Positions 8,522 to 18,400 of a DNA stretch of 64,000 nt are shown here, piece by piece. The DNA lies in assembly GCF_042655385.1 (NCBI RefSeq), contig NZ_JBHSMA010000009.1, positions 127,960 through 191,959 on the forward strand, given 5' to 3'. The position numbers were made by a program, and so were the translations under genes. Positions within the stretch are counted from its first letter, which is position 1; every line of letters begins with the position of its first letter. A model generated the notes under the pieces. That model saw only the letters and a program-made list of their open reading frames with translations, was not told where the DNA came from and did not search any database. The DNA comes from Larkinella bovis (GTDB taxonomy: Bacteria; Bacteroidota; Bacteroidia; Cytophagales; Spirosomataceae).

Positions 8522-9115
8522 TTAAGAGTTGGAGGTTTTAGAACGGTTGGGAGCGTCGGATGACGGATTGTACAAACTATAATCCTGTTTCCTGAAAAGT
8601 AACGAAATGATCAGAACCGGCAAAACCGCCAGTACGGTTTTCTTGCTAATTTCGTCGCCCACCAGCGTTTCGGGCGTAATCTGGTCGATATTCTTGAGGG
8701 CCTTCGCGTATTCTGCCTGCCCCAGGGTTTCGATCAATCGTCCCTTCGTCGAAATCAGTAACTGCCGCAGATCGTCCAGATACCGGGTAAACACCTCGGG
8801 GTCAATGTATTTCACAAACAGATAAATCAACCAGGCGGTCAGCAGGGCACCCACTGTATTGACGATATAACAGATGGTCAGGGCCTCCCACAAATGCAGA
8901 AAACCGTGCCCGATGTATTTGCGGTAATACCAGACCGCCGTGACCATCATGATGATCTGAAAACCGAAATCCGGTACCCGAATATTGCCAAGCGGCACAA
9001 CTCCAATGGCATACAGCGCCAGAAAATAGAGAAAGCAAAGGAGCCCCGCCAGCAATCCGAAGAAAACCGGGAGTTTCAGCAGGGGGTGGTTAAAGTACGA
9101 AATAAAGTGTTTCAC
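8522..9115 (-). CDS. DUF4199-like membrane protein (GTG start)
   Basis: 197 residues with the same plan as its downstream neighbour: membrane segments, a central soluble loop (about 105-150) and a last membrane segment. The start is GTG at 9115, sharing one base with the TAG stop of the dihydroorotase homologue (TAGTG). This one-base overlap, and the lack of an early ATG, support the start. Overall similarity to the neighbouring DUF4199 protein is modest but the topology agrees. Probably a tandem duplicate that has diverged. Confidence 0.75.
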   Translation of the reverse strand: MKHFISYFNHPLLKLPVFFGLLAGLLCFLYFLALYAIGVVPLGNIRVPDFGFQIIMMVTAVWYYRKYIGHGFLHLWEALTICYIVNTVGALLTAWLIYLFVKYIDPEVFTRYLDDLRQLLISTKGRLIETLGQAEYAKALKNIDQITPETLVGDEISKKTVLAVLPVLIISLLFRKQDYSLYNPSSDAPNRSKTSNS

Positions 9116-10437
9116 TAAGTTGATAGATGGCTAATCTGGCCTTTGTTAATAATCCATAACGCTTTCCCCCGCAAGGTCTTGCCCAAAAAGGGTGAGTTTT
9201 TTGAGCGGGATACCGTCCGTTCGTACGTCCACTCCTGCTCCGGATCGAACAGCGTCAGTGTAGCAGGTTGATTCTCCTCAATGGTCAGGGCCGGGAACCG
9301 CACAATCCGACGAGGATTCACGGTCAGTTTAGCAATCAACTGGTCCAGCGGCAAGGTATCGAAATGGGTCCGAACCACGCTGAAAACCGTTTCCAGGCCA
9401 ATGATTCCAAACTCGGCATGATCGAATTCGATGTTCTTGCTTTCGTCGTCCTGCGGGTTGTGATCCGACACAATGGCGTCGATCGTTCCGTCGGTCAGCC
9501 CGGCTTTCAGGGCGTCCACATCCGTTGCCAACCGGAACGGCGGATTTACTTTCAGGTTCGTGTCAAAACCCATCAGGGCGGTGTCGTCGAACGCCAGCTG
9601 GTGGGCTGCGATATCGCAACTCACCGGCAACCCCTGCTGTTTCGCCCGCCGAATCAATTCCACCGACCGCGCCGTCGAGATCGTCGAGAAATGCAAAACC
9701 GCCCCTTCCGTCTCCCCGGTGTTTCGTCCGGAACCGGTCTGTGGATACACGTATTCCAGCAGCCGCAGATCGCGCTCAATCAGCATTTCTTCGGCCATCG
9801 CGGGCATGCCTTTCAGCCCCAGCAGCGTACTGGAAAGCCCTTCGTTCATTTGCCCGAAATGAGTCAGATTGATTTCTTCCGGCCGGTTCATCAGCAAACC
9901 GTTGAAGGGTTGCAGGTATTGCAGGGTTTTCAGCAGCAGGTCGGGATTCATCAGCGGGTGTTCGCCGTCGGAAAACGCCACCGCCCCGGCATGATGCAGG
10001 TCGATCATGTCCGTAAAATCGTTGCCTTCCGTTCGTTTGGTAATGGCCGCAATCGGGTGCACCGTCACGGGTTGGCCGACCGTCATCTGCCGGACATAAC
10101 CAAGCGTATCTTTTGAGTCGAGGGCCGGTTTGGTCGTGGGCAAGACCGCAATATCCGTAAAACCGCCCCGGCTGGCGGCCCGGCAAACCGTCGTCAGGTC
10201 CTCCTTGTGTTCGTCCCCCGGGTCTTTGGCCGACACCCGCAAATCGAACCAGCCCGGCGAAAGGCACAGGCCTTCCTGTTCGATGATCTGGAGTGAATTC
10301 TCCGAGTCGCTCGAATCGACGGCGAGCGACTCGCCAATCTGGCGGATCAAACCATTTTCAATGAGAACGTCACGAACCTGTCCATTAAAGGGCGACTGAA
10401 CGTCTACGATTCGGGCGGCACGGATGAGTAGTTTCAT
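9115..10437 (-). CDS. dihydroorotase-like protein lacking the HxH metal motif
   Basis: 440 residues, amidohydrolase fold. Family landmarks: PGWFDL at 61-66, AASRGGFTDIAVLPTTKP, VSDHNPQDDESK and the C-terminal TVNPRRIV. In active dihydroorotases the first strand reads D-x-H-x-H-x-R-x-P-G; here it reads D65-L-R-V-S-A-K-D-P-G74, so both metal-binding His residues and the substrate Arg are replaced (R67, S69, K71). It is therefore likely inactive alone, resembling the non-catalytic PyrC-prime/PyrX proteins that pair with aspartate carbamoyltransferase. The ATG at 10437 is chosen because longer starts overlap the gcvH terminator. The gene is coupled to the DUF4199 pair. Confidence 0.85.
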   Translation of the reverse strand: MKLLIRAARIVDVQSPFNGQVRDVLIENGLIRQIGESLAVDSSDSENSLQIIEQEGLCLSPGWFDLRVSAKDPGDEHKEDLTTVCRAASRGGFTDIAVLPTTKPALDSKDTLGYVRQMTVGQPVTVHPIAAITKRTEGNDFTDMIDLHHAGAVAFSDGEHPLMNPDLLLKTLQYLQPFNGLLMNRPEEINLTHFGQMNEGLSSTLLGLKGMPAMAEEMLIERDLRLLEYVYPQTGSGRNTGETEGAVLHFSTISTARSVELIRRAKQQGLPVSCDIAAHQLAFDDTALMGFDTNLKVNPPFRLATDVDALKAGLTDGTIDAIVSDHNPQDDESKNIEFDHAEFGIIGLETVFSVVRTHFDTLPLDQLIAKLTVNPRRIVRFPALTIEENQPATLTLFDPEQEWTYERTVSRSKNSPFLGKTLRGKALWIINKGQISHLST

Positions 10438-10492
10438 GGGTATAATAGCTCCGCCAGCAAACGGTTGGCCGCAGCCCGGCGGTCGGAAATGC

Positions 10493-10517
10493 AAAAAAAA
10501 AGCCCCGGCTGGAGCTT
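10493..10517 (-). terminator. terminator after gcvH
   Basis: On the minus strand AAGCTCC pairs with GGGGCTT (one G-U pair) around AGCC, followed by nine T. It lies between gcvH and the dihydroorotase homologue, so the latter needs read-through or its own promoter. Confidence 0.75.
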
Positions 10518-10535
10518 CCTGATTCATTCGGTGCG

Positions 10536-10916
10536 TCAGGCACCCACCAAATCTTTATAGGCGTCGGCTGATAGCAGGTCATCGGCATCCGTTCCGTCGG
10601 TCACTTTCAGACGAATGATCCAACCCCGGCCATATGGATCATCATTGACCAGTTCGGGCGATTTTTCAACCTCGGGATTGATTTCCAGTACTTCACCCGC
10701 CAGGGGCAAAAACAGATCCGATACGGTTTTAACCGCTTCGATCGAACCGAAAATATCTCCCTTGGCCAGACTCTGACCGACGCTGGTAATGTCCACAAAA
10801 ACAATATCACCCAACTCACTCTGGGCGAAATCCGTAATACCGACAACGGCGGTATCGCCCTCGATGCGAACCCATTCGTGATCTTGTGTATACTTTAATT
10901 CTCCGGGAAAATTCAT
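10536..10916 (-). CDS. gcvH: glycine cleavage system H protein
   Basis: 126 residues, the usual length. The lipoyl-attachment region is FGSIEAVKTVSDLFLP with the modified lysine at K63, and DHEWVR near the N-terminus is standard. It shuttles the aminomethyl group between the P, T and L proteins of glycine decarboxylase in the cytoplasm. P, T and L genes are not in the window. In many Bacteroidota gcvH sits directly beside sprA; here about 4.5 kb of other genes lie between them. Confidence 0.97.
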   Translation of the reverse strand: MNFPGELKYTQDHEWVRIEGDTAVVGITDFAQSELGDIVFVDITSVGQSLAKGDIFGSIEAVKTVSDLFLPLAGEVLEINPEVEKSPELVNDDPYGRGWIIRLKVTDGTDADDLLSADAYKDLVGA

Positions 10917-10994
10917 ACGGACGGTTGATTTTTGCGCTGCAATTTACACTGATAAAACGGTTTTGCCAAACCTTCCGCCCGGCCTTTGTTTGCA

Positions 10995-13199
10995 TCACGG
11001 CAGCGCAAAGGCCACGTAGCGATCGCCCGAGTGCGTTTTCAATTTGCCACCTCCGCAGGCAATCACCACATACTGTTTTCCACGCACCGAATAGACCGCC
11101 GGCGTAGCAAAACCGGGGGCCGGGAGTTGGGTTTCCCAGAGCAGTTTCCCCGTCTGGCGGTCCAGCACCCGGAATTTGGCGTCGGGCGTTGCCGCAATGA
11201 ACAGCAACCCGCTGGCCGTGACCACCGGCCCACCGTAGTTGTCGGTTCCCGTCGGTGGAAGCCCCTGCCGGGTCAACGCCGGAAATTCCCCCAGCGGAAT
11301 CTGCCAGCGGTGATCGCCGGTATTCAGGTCGATGGCCGTCAGCGTCCCCCAGGGCGGGCGGCTCACCGGGTACCCGTTCCGGTCGTACCAGCGGTTATAA
11401 CCCGTGTGCTGATACGGCAACCAGGTGCGTGCCGGGGTCGTCGCGACCACCTGCTGAGCTCTTTTTTTCCCCGCAATGAAATCCACAATTGCCGTCCGCT
11501 CCGCCACCGACAGGTGCGAAAACGCGGGCATCATGCCCCGTCCTTTCAGCAGCAACTGGTGAATGGCCTCCGGTTTCATGCGGTCGGCAATGGCCAGCAG
11601 CGACGGATACGCCCCGCTATGATCCCCCCGGCGATCGGGGCCGTGGCAGGCACCACAATTCGTTGCGTATAGTTTTTCCGCGCTACTCACCGCCGTGGGT
11701 TTGGGCGCATCGACCAGCGTAGTATACACCGGAATTTCTTTGGCCGGCACGTACAGAATGCCCTGCGGATCAACAGCGGCTCCGCCCCATTGCGCCCCGC
11801 CATCGGTTCCCGGAAAAAAAATGGTTCGCTGCCGGCCTACCGGATAATACGGCGTTCCGGTCCGGCTGGCCCGCAGTTCGCGCACGATATCGTCCCGATC
11901 CGCGACGGTTTCGTTCAGGTCTTTTTCGGTAAAAGTCTGCCGCGTAAACGGGGCCGGTTTGAGCGGAATGGGCTGGGTTGGGTACGCTTGTTCGCCGGGC
12001 ATATCGGAGGCCGGAAACGGTTTTTCCTCCACCGGAAACAGTGGTTTTCCGGTCACCCGGTCAAAGACAAAAACCTGCCCCTGTTTGGTCACCTGCGCCA
12101 CCGCGTCGATCCTGCGGGGCCGACCATCCGGGCCAGGTTGCACCACCGTCAGCAAATTCGGCGGAGCGGGCGGATCACGGTCCCAGATATCGTGGTGGAC
12201 CAGTTGAAAATGCCAGATGCGCCGGCCCGTTCGGGCGTCGAGCGCCAGCAGGCAATTGGCAAACAGGTTCGCACCGGGCCGGTTGCCGCCGTAAAAATCA
12301 AAAGCCGCCGAACCCGTGGGCGCATACACGATGCCCCGCTGCCGGTCGAGGGCCATACCCATCCAGTTATTGGCTCCCCCGACATTCAAATAACCGTCCT
12401 TCGGCCAGGTGTTATAGCCATATTCGCCCGGTTCGGGAATCGTCCGGAAGGTCCAGACCCGCTGGCCCGTGCGAACGTCATACGCCCGAATATCCCCTTT
12501 TAAAGCGGTTGGCCCTTCCGAAACCCGGACGCCGACAATGATCCGGTTTTCAAACACCACGCCCGGCGTGTTGGCGATCACGTAATCATCCGCCCCAGCT
12601 CGTTCCAGGCCGGTTCGCAGGTTGATTTTGCCGCCCTGCCCAAAGGTCGGCACCGGTTTTCCGGTTTTCGCATCCAGCGCGTAGAGCAGGTGGCCAAACG
12701 CGAAGAAAATCCGTTTGCTGGTGCCGTCAGTCCAGTACGTCACGCCCCGGCTGGTCATTTTAAACGTCGTGTCGTCCAAGGCGGTTTTCCACCGTTCCCG
12801 ACCGGTAGCCGCGTCCAGCGCAAACGCCTGCGAACCCGCCGACACCCCGTACAAAATGCCGTCGATCACAATCGGGTTGCATTGCATCTGGGTCTGATTG
12901 CGGACTGAATCGACACCCCCGGATGCGTATTCCCACACCCTGGTCAGTTGCCCGACATTGTCGGCCGTTAGCTGGCTCAGCGGGGAGAAATGACTTTGGG
13001 CAGCATCGCCGTTGTATTCCCGCCAGTCGGTATCGGGTACGCCCTGAAACGCCGTGGTCAGGAGCAAAATCGCCAACAAAACAAAGAGGCCGGCCGGGAG
13101 CAGGGTCGCGAAACGTCGGGGCATCGGTTTTCTTTTTAAACGATTCGATCTGACTGTGTTAAAGACGGATTCCGGCGTATAAATACTGTCTGTAGCCAT
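10995..13199 (-). CDS. PQQ-dependent dehydrogenase with inserted cytochrome c domain
   Basis: 734 residues: short cytoplasmic N-terminus, one membrane segment (about 32-50), then an eight-bladed PQQ-type propeller with Trp-docking repeats (DAATGRERW, DVRTGQRVW, DARTGRRIW, DLNTGDHRW, DRQTGKLLW). A class I cytochrome c domain lies inside the propeller: CGACH at 515-519 and a candidate axial Met in GRGMMPAF (about 556). Known relatives oxidise glucose, quinate or shikimate in the periplasm and pass electrons to the respiratory chain; the substrate here is not evident. PQQ biosynthesis genes are not in the window. An alternative start at 13124 (MPRRFATLL) would remove the 25-residue leader. Confidence 0.85.
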   Translation of the reverse strand: MATDSIYTPESVFNTVRSNRLKRKPMPRRFATLLPAGLFVLLAILLLTTAFQGVPDTDWREYNGDAAQSHFSPLSQLTADNVGQLTRVWEYASGGVDSVRNQTQMQCNPIVIDGILYGVSAGSQAFALDAATGRERWKTALDDTTFKMTSRGVTYWTDGTSKRIFFAFGHLLYALDAKTGKPVPTFGQGGKINLRTGLERAGADDYVIANTPGVVFENRIIVGVRVSEGPTALKGDIRAYDVRTGQRVWTFRTIPEPGEYGYNTWPKDGYLNVGGANNWMGMALDRQRGIVYAPTGSAAFDFYGGNRPGANLFANCLLALDARTGRRIWHFQLVHHDIWDRDPPAPPNLLTVVQPGPDGRPRRIDAVAQVTKQGQVFVFDRVTGKPLFPVEEKPFPASDMPGEQAYPTQPIPLKPAPFTRQTFTEKDLNETVADRDDIVRELRASRTGTPYYPVGRQRTIFFPGTDGGAQWGGAAVDPQGILYVPAKEIPVYTTLVDAPKPTAVSSAEKLYATNCGACHGPDRRGDHSGAYPSLLAIADRMKPEAIHQLLLKGRGMMPAFSHLSVAERTAIVDFIAGKKRAQQVVATTPARTWLPYQHTGYNRWYDRNGYPVSRPPWGTLTAIDLNTGDHRWQIPLGEFPALTRQGLPPTGTDNYGGPVVTASGLLFIAATPDAKFRVLDRQTGKLLWETQLPAPGFATPAVYSVRGKQYVVIACGGGKLKTHSGDRYVAFALP

Positions 13200-13332
13200 T
13201 AATTAAAAAAACGGCCACCGGCCCCATGCCGAATCAGCTTCTTTTTCTATCTTACCAATCCGTTCACTTTTACCGTGAGAACCGTGGAAAGAGCCCGGCT
13301 GTCTATTCCAAACTAATCCTTATTTCGTTTAC

Positions 13333-13857
13333 ATGAAGCAGTACTACTACCTGGAGGGCAACCAGCAGTTTGGCCCGTTCAGCCTGGACGAGTTACGCAG
13401 CAAAAACATCCAGCCGACCACCAAAGTGTGGGCGCAGGGCCTGCCCGACTGGGTGGCTGCGCAAACCGTTCCCGAAATCAACGAATGGCTTTCCGGCGCA
13501 TCCGGCCAACCCTTCCAACCTGCCGTGCCGGTGCCGCCGGTCGCCCGGCCTTTTCAGGAGTCGTATACGCCCAATCAACCGCTGGGCAACATGCCGCCCA
13601 AACCCAAAAGCTGGCTGGTTGAGTCCATTCTGGCTACGTTATTCTGCTGCCTCCCGTTCGGTATTGCGGGCATTGTCAACGCGTCGAATGTCGATTCCCG
13701 GTATGCCAACGGTGATTTCGCGGGGGCTCAACGGGCATCGGACGAAGCCGCAAAGTGGACTAAAGTCAGCTTTTTCGTCGCCATCGGGCTTTGGGTTTTA
13801 TACATCGCGGCCATCTTCATCGGCGTATTCAGTGGCATCTGGAGCTCATTCCGTTAG
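13333..13857 (+). CDS. GYF_2-CD225/dispanin fusion membrane protein
   Basis: 174 residues. Residues 1-50 form a GYF_2-type (DUF4339) domain (YYYLEGNQQFGPFSLDEL, VWAQGLPDWVAA). A proline-rich linker (55-90) follows, then a CD225/dispanin domain with two membrane segments (SWLVESILATLFCCLPFGI, VSFFVAIGLWVLY) and the intervening GDFAGAQRASDEAAKW loop. CD225 proteins include eukaryotic interferon-induced transmembrane proteins; bacterial members are of unknown function and may affect membrane properties. The 3' end overlaps the DUF2752 gene. Confidence 0.88.
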   Translation: MKQYYYLEGNQQFGPFSLDELRSKNIQPTTKVWAQGLPDWVAAQTVPEINEWLSGASGQPFQPAVPVPPVARPFQESYTPNQPLGNMPPKPKSWLVESILATLFCCLPFGIAGIVNASNVDSRYANGDFAGAQRASDEAAKWTKVSFFVAIGLWVLYIAAIFIGVFSGIWSSFR

Positions 13858-14227
13858 GAAGCCTTCCCGGCGAATTATCCCGTTGTTCGTCCTACTCGGG
13901 ATTGCGACGGTTTATTTCTGGTTCGACCCGGAACAGCAATCGTTTTTTCCGCCCTGTCCGTTCCGCCTGCTGACCGGTTTGGAATGCCCCGGCTGTGGTT
14001 CGCAGCGGTGTTTACACCAACTGCTACACGGTCACATTGACCAGGCATATCGGTATAACCCGCTGCTGGTGTTGTCCTTGCCTTATCTTCTGGCGGGTTT
14101 AATGCTGGAATATACCCCTCTGGGAAAAACGTACGCGACCGTTCAAAACCGCTTCTACGGTAAAACCGCCAGTTGGGTGGTATTCGGTATCGTTTTGACC
14201 TACTGGATCGGGCGGAATGTGCTCTGA
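13832..14227 (+). CDS. DUF2752 membrane protein (non-ATG start)
   Basis: About 131 residues from a GTG at 13832, which overlaps the CD225 gene by 26 nt; a TTG at 13883 is the alternative, and there is no suitable ATG. The family signature is clear: CPFRLLTGLECPGCGSQRC followed by HQLLHGH and YNPLLVL, with membrane segments on both sides. The Cys pairs suggest metal or disulfide chemistry, but the role is unknown. DUF2752 genes often sit beside CD225/TM2 genes in Bacteroidota. The convergent barrel gene begins 2 nt beyond the stop. Confidence 0.82.
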   Translation: MASGAHSVRKPSRRIIPLFVLLGIATVYFWFDPEQQSFFPPCPFRLLTGLECPGCGSQRCLHQLLHGHIDQAYRYNPLLVLSLPYLLAGLMLEYTPLGKTYATVQNRFYGKTASWVVFGIVLTYWIGRNVL

Positions 14228-14228
14228 C

Positions 14229-15365
14229 TCAGAAGGCTTCGCCCAGCGAAATGTAAAAACCGGTTCCTTCGCGGGTGACGCCCAGATCGGCCCGCAGGAA
14301 GATGTCTTTTTTCTGAAAAAACAGAAACCGCAATCCTCCGCCAGCCGCCCAGCGCAGTTGATTGGCCTGAAACGAACCGACAGTCGGGGCCACCGTTCCC
14401 AGCCCCGCAAAGACGGTTCCGCCCCAGCGTCGGCTGAAACCAAAGGGCAGCCAGCGTAATTCGGCCTGTCCGGCCAGCACGTTTTTGTCGCGGTAGCGGC
14501 CCAGGTAATACCCGCGCATCAGCGACTCGCCCCCAATAAGGCCCAGGTTATTGAACGGAATATCGCCCGTCATGAACGTTCCGGCGAGTTGCAGCGCCAG
14601 CACCCGGTTGAGCCGGCCCAGCGGCCGATAGAGCCGGCCATCGAGTACCAAACTCCGGTAGCGGAAGTCGCTGCCAAAACCGGGGCGGTACCACAAGATT
14701 CCGGTTTCCAGAAAATGGCCTTTGCGGACGTTCAGTACATTTTTACGGTCGTCGTACACCACAGCTGCCCCCAGCCCTACGGTGGTTGAACCGTTACCGC
14801 CCAGCGGCAACTCGAAATGGTTTCGTTCATCCGGTTCGAACGTCACCCGCCCAAGGCTCTGAAAATCGGCTTCGATGCCCGCATACCAGTTCCGATTCAC
14901 CTGCCGGAGAATGCGTTGCCGAACCTGTACATAATGCGAATTGACGAGCGCCGGATTCGCCGATGGCGTGCCGGGACCAATCCCGTAAAAGAGCAGTGGA
15001 AATTGCTGGTATTTGGCCCGGCCCAGAAAGAAATACCGGTTTTTATGCGTATAAGCCGCATTCTCCAGCAACGCACCAAATTGTCCCTTGAAGGTCACGA
15101 AGGAATAAAGCACGATTTCACTCAGCCGGTTGACGGTCGTGTCTTTTTTGGCGTAAAACAGCGAAAACGCCCGAAGCCCTACTTCCACGCTGGTTTCGGG
15201 GGCAAAACCGGCCGTAGGAAAAATCAGCAATTTGGAGGTTGCCGCCGACGAAGTATCGTTCAGCACCCGGTTGACGAAACGGATCAACTGGCCCTGCCCG
15301 CTGGCCGGAGAAATCATCAAACCGGAAAACAGAACAAAAAAAAGAACCTTCAGGCGGTTTTTCAT
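14229..15365 (-). CDS. BamA/TamA-type outer-membrane barrel without POTRA domains
   Basis: 378 residues from the ATG at 15365, which immediately precedes a signal peptide (about 1-23, ending PASGQ). The body is a 16-strand-type surface-antigen barrel: NWYAGIEADF, RNVLNVRKGHFLETG (written DDRKNVLNVRKGHF in sequence), LALQLAGTFMTGDIPFNNLGLIG and the loop-6-like MRGYYLGRYRDKN. No POTRA repeats precede it, so it is not the essential BamA but one of the short single-domain relatives. It lies just downstream of sprA on the same strand, beyond the sprA terminator. Confidence 0.8.
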   Translation of the reverse strand: MKNRLKVLFFVLFSGLMISPASGQGQLIRFVNRVLNDTSSAATSKLLIFPTAGFAPETSVEVGLRAFSLFYAKKDTTVNRLSEIVLYSFVTFKGQFGALLENAAYTHKNRYFFLGRAKYQQFPLLFYGIGPGTPSANPALVNSHYVQVRQRILRQVNRNWYAGIEADFQSLGRVTFEPDERNHFELPLGGNGSTTVGLGAAVVYDDRKNVLNVRKGHFLETGILWYRPGFGSDFRYRSLVLDGRLYRPLGRLNRVLALQLAGTFMTGDIPFNNLGLIGGESLMRGYYLGRYRDKNVLAGQAELRWLPFGFSRRWGGTVFAGLGTVAPTVGSFQANQLRWAAGGGLRFLFFQKKDIFLRADLGVTREGTGFYISLGEAF

Positions 15366-15453
15366 AGCTGCATTGCTCTTCCCAAAACCGTCTGGTTTTA
15401 ATGGAAACTTAATGTATAACTGAAAAAACGCCCGAATGATTACAACGCGGACG

Positions 15454-15487
15454 CTGAATAAAACCGGCAAAACCCGGTTTTATTCAG
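15454..15487 (-). terminator. terminator overlapping the sprA stop codon
   Basis: A perfect 14-bp stem, CTGAATAAAACCGG (15454-15467) with its complement (15474-15487), contains the last codons and TAA stop of sprA. The minus-strand 3' arm carries TTTTATT. It separates sprA from the barrel gene. Confidence 0.6.
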
Positions 15488-18400
15488 CCAGGTTAAACCG
15501 TACCTGCACCCCACCCGCCGTAGTAGCCCGGCGGAACGAATTGGACACCAGCGGATCGTTGAACGTCCGGTCAAAATACACCTGTACATTCAACCGGCGA
15601 CTGACGACGTAACTCACCTGCGGCCGCAACTGGAAATTGACGTTCCCGGCCGTAATGATCTGCTCACCGACGCCATTATCGTCCGGTGAAGCCGTATTCG
15701 AATCGTCAAACTTCCGTTGCACCGTGCGGGTATCACGGAACGTCAGGTTGCAGTTGAAGGTCAGGTCGTTTTTCAACCGGCGGTAAGCACCGTTGATTTT
15801 AAACGGAATCCGGAAGTTCGTTTTCGTGAAGCCAAACCGGAACGTGATGTCCTTATTGCTCAGTTCGGCGACCTGGGCGTTCGAGAGGTTCAGCGCCACG
15901 CTCCGGTCCTGGTTGTACTCCATACCCCCACTGATTTTGCTCTGCGTCCGGAACGTCACCCCCAGCAGGGGCGCAAACCGCTCGGTCATCGTAATCGTAC
16001 TCATGACAAAAATCGGAATGAACTGATTTTCGTCGTTGAACCGATTTCCGAGACGATACCCCATGACGGCCAGATTGACGTAAGCGGCTTCGTAATCCAG
16101 CGACGAAATGAAGTTTCCAACGCTGTAGGTCGAATTGTAACTATGTGTCAGCGTAAAGGCGCTGAACAGTTTCTGGAACGGTTTCAATTGCGACAGACCG
16201 TTGTAATCGACCCGCCAGTTTGGCAACGGAAACCGCAGGAATGGATTGATTTTCACCGTATTGGGATCTTTCCCACTGTAAGCCGCAAAGAACGCCGGAA
16301 TCAGGACATCCTGCGAAGTCAGGTTGTATTCCCCCCCCGTTCCTACGCCCGTGTTCAATCCCATCAGACGGTTCAAAATGATCTTGCGGTATTCGGCAAA
16401 CCGGTCGAAAATGGGGGAAGAGTTGTCGCGGTTTTGTTTCATAAACGCGGTTTTGAACGACAAAAACGACATGCTGAACTGCCCGTTTCGCAGCGGGCTC
16501 TGGCTCACAAACCGGCCCGTTGAATCGGGTCGGTAAAACTCCTGGTAATTATCCTGCCGCGTCAGCCGGGCTTCGACCGTGATCCGGAAATCCCTGAACG
16601 GTTCCAGCGTCGTGCGGGCATCGAATCGTTTGCCGAGCGTCTGCGTAAACGGCTGGTTCTGCACCACGCTGCGCGTCAGCCAGCCCCGTTCGGCGGCTTT
16701 GTGGTGAATGTTCCGATCCTGACTACCGAGCACGAACGGCAACCCCGGCGCGTTCTCCCTTGAAAGACCGAAGAAGCGCGGTGTCGGCATAAAGCCGGGT
16801 AAAATCGTCGATTCCAGGACGGTATAATTGAAGTTGATGCCCCGAACGGTCAGCAGCGTCCGGACAAAACTCTTCAGCACCCGGCTTTCGGTTCGCTGGA
16901 TATCCTCGATGTCGCCGGGGTTCCGGGTGAAATTTTTCCGGGGCGGAGACGGCGTGTTGGCAAACCGCAACGACTTGATTTTGTTATACAGGCGAATAAA
17001 ATCCACCCGGCCCTGCAAGCCCCACTCGCGGTTGTTGCGGACGGTATTGCCAAACGGCGTGCCCAGCGTATCGGTAATGCCGTAGGAATTGGCCTGAAAC
17101 TGGTATCCGATGTTGTAGGTCAGGTCGGCGGCAATCCAGTCGAGCAACGGCAGTTTATCCAGCGGCATCCGGTAGGTCGTCCGGATATTCTGTTCAAAGT
17201 TTTTCGTCCGGCCAAACCGTTTGGCATTGGCCCAAACCGAATCGACCTTCGCCTGCGTATTCAAATCCCCGGCGGGTTCGTCAATGATGGCCTGGGTGTG
17301 GGCTTTGTAGGTCACAATCAGGTTTCGGGTCAGGTTCCACTGCAAATCATAATCCCGGTTAAACCAGAAATACTTCTCAAACTGTGGCACCATGCCCGCC
17401 GTGGTCAGCTCCGAATTTCGGAGCTGGGTTTTGATAAAACTCCGGTCCACATCCCCCCGAATGGCCACCTGGGTTGGTAGCAGCGTCAGGTTGAAATCCC
17501 GCAGCCAGCGCAGATACGGCCGCTCCAACGACTGAAACCGCTTGAATGGTTCGAAGGGTTTGGGCTGCGCACTGTAAATGTAGGCAACACCACCCCGTGT
17601 TTGCCGCTGGGTATACTGCTCGGTCAGAATGTTGGTCCGGGTCGCTTCGTTGGTCGCGTAGGTAAACGAGAAGTTTTCGAAATCGTAGAAATGGTTCTTC
17701 GCGTTCGGATTGGTTTTCACCTTCCGGAAGTTCGACAGGTTGAACCCGCGCTGAACCGTGCGGTCTTCCACCAGCCGTCGATACCGGGATCGTTCGTTCT
17801 CGCCCATCGTCGATAAGGTCGTTTCCAGCGGTGTGTCCGGGTCCAGCGGGTTGAAATGCGGTTGAATCAGGCGCTGGTCATAGTTGACATAGAGCGGAAT
17901 CCGCAGGCCCCATTTTTCGGGGAACAGCTTATCGACCGCAATTTGCGACTGGATTCCGTATTCCGAACTCGTCTCGCGGGATCGTTCGGCAATCCGTTGC
18001 TGCACCCCGCCAAAACCGAACGTCGTGATCTTGCCCGAAGCGGTCACGGTGGCCACATCCGCCAGCTTGGCATTGAGCACCCCAACAGCCGCGCGCCCGG
18101 CGGTCTGGTCGTAGCCATTCGCCACCAGTTCGTCCACCCAGACGGTAAAGCTCTTGGGCTGCTCGTCCGGCGATCTGGGGTTCCGCAACCCGATCATAAT
18201 AATCTGCACCGAACTCAGATCCGGGTTCCCGACCACCGTCAGTTTGTACTTGCCATCGAGGCTGTTCATCGTAAACGGCGCGGCCGAAAGCCGGGTCAGC
18301 TGGCGGTTTTTCTCCGCCTTCAGGTTAATGAGTTCTTCGAAGGCTATATCGAGGTAATTGGCATCCGGCCAGACAATATCTTCCGGTTGGGGACCTTCGG

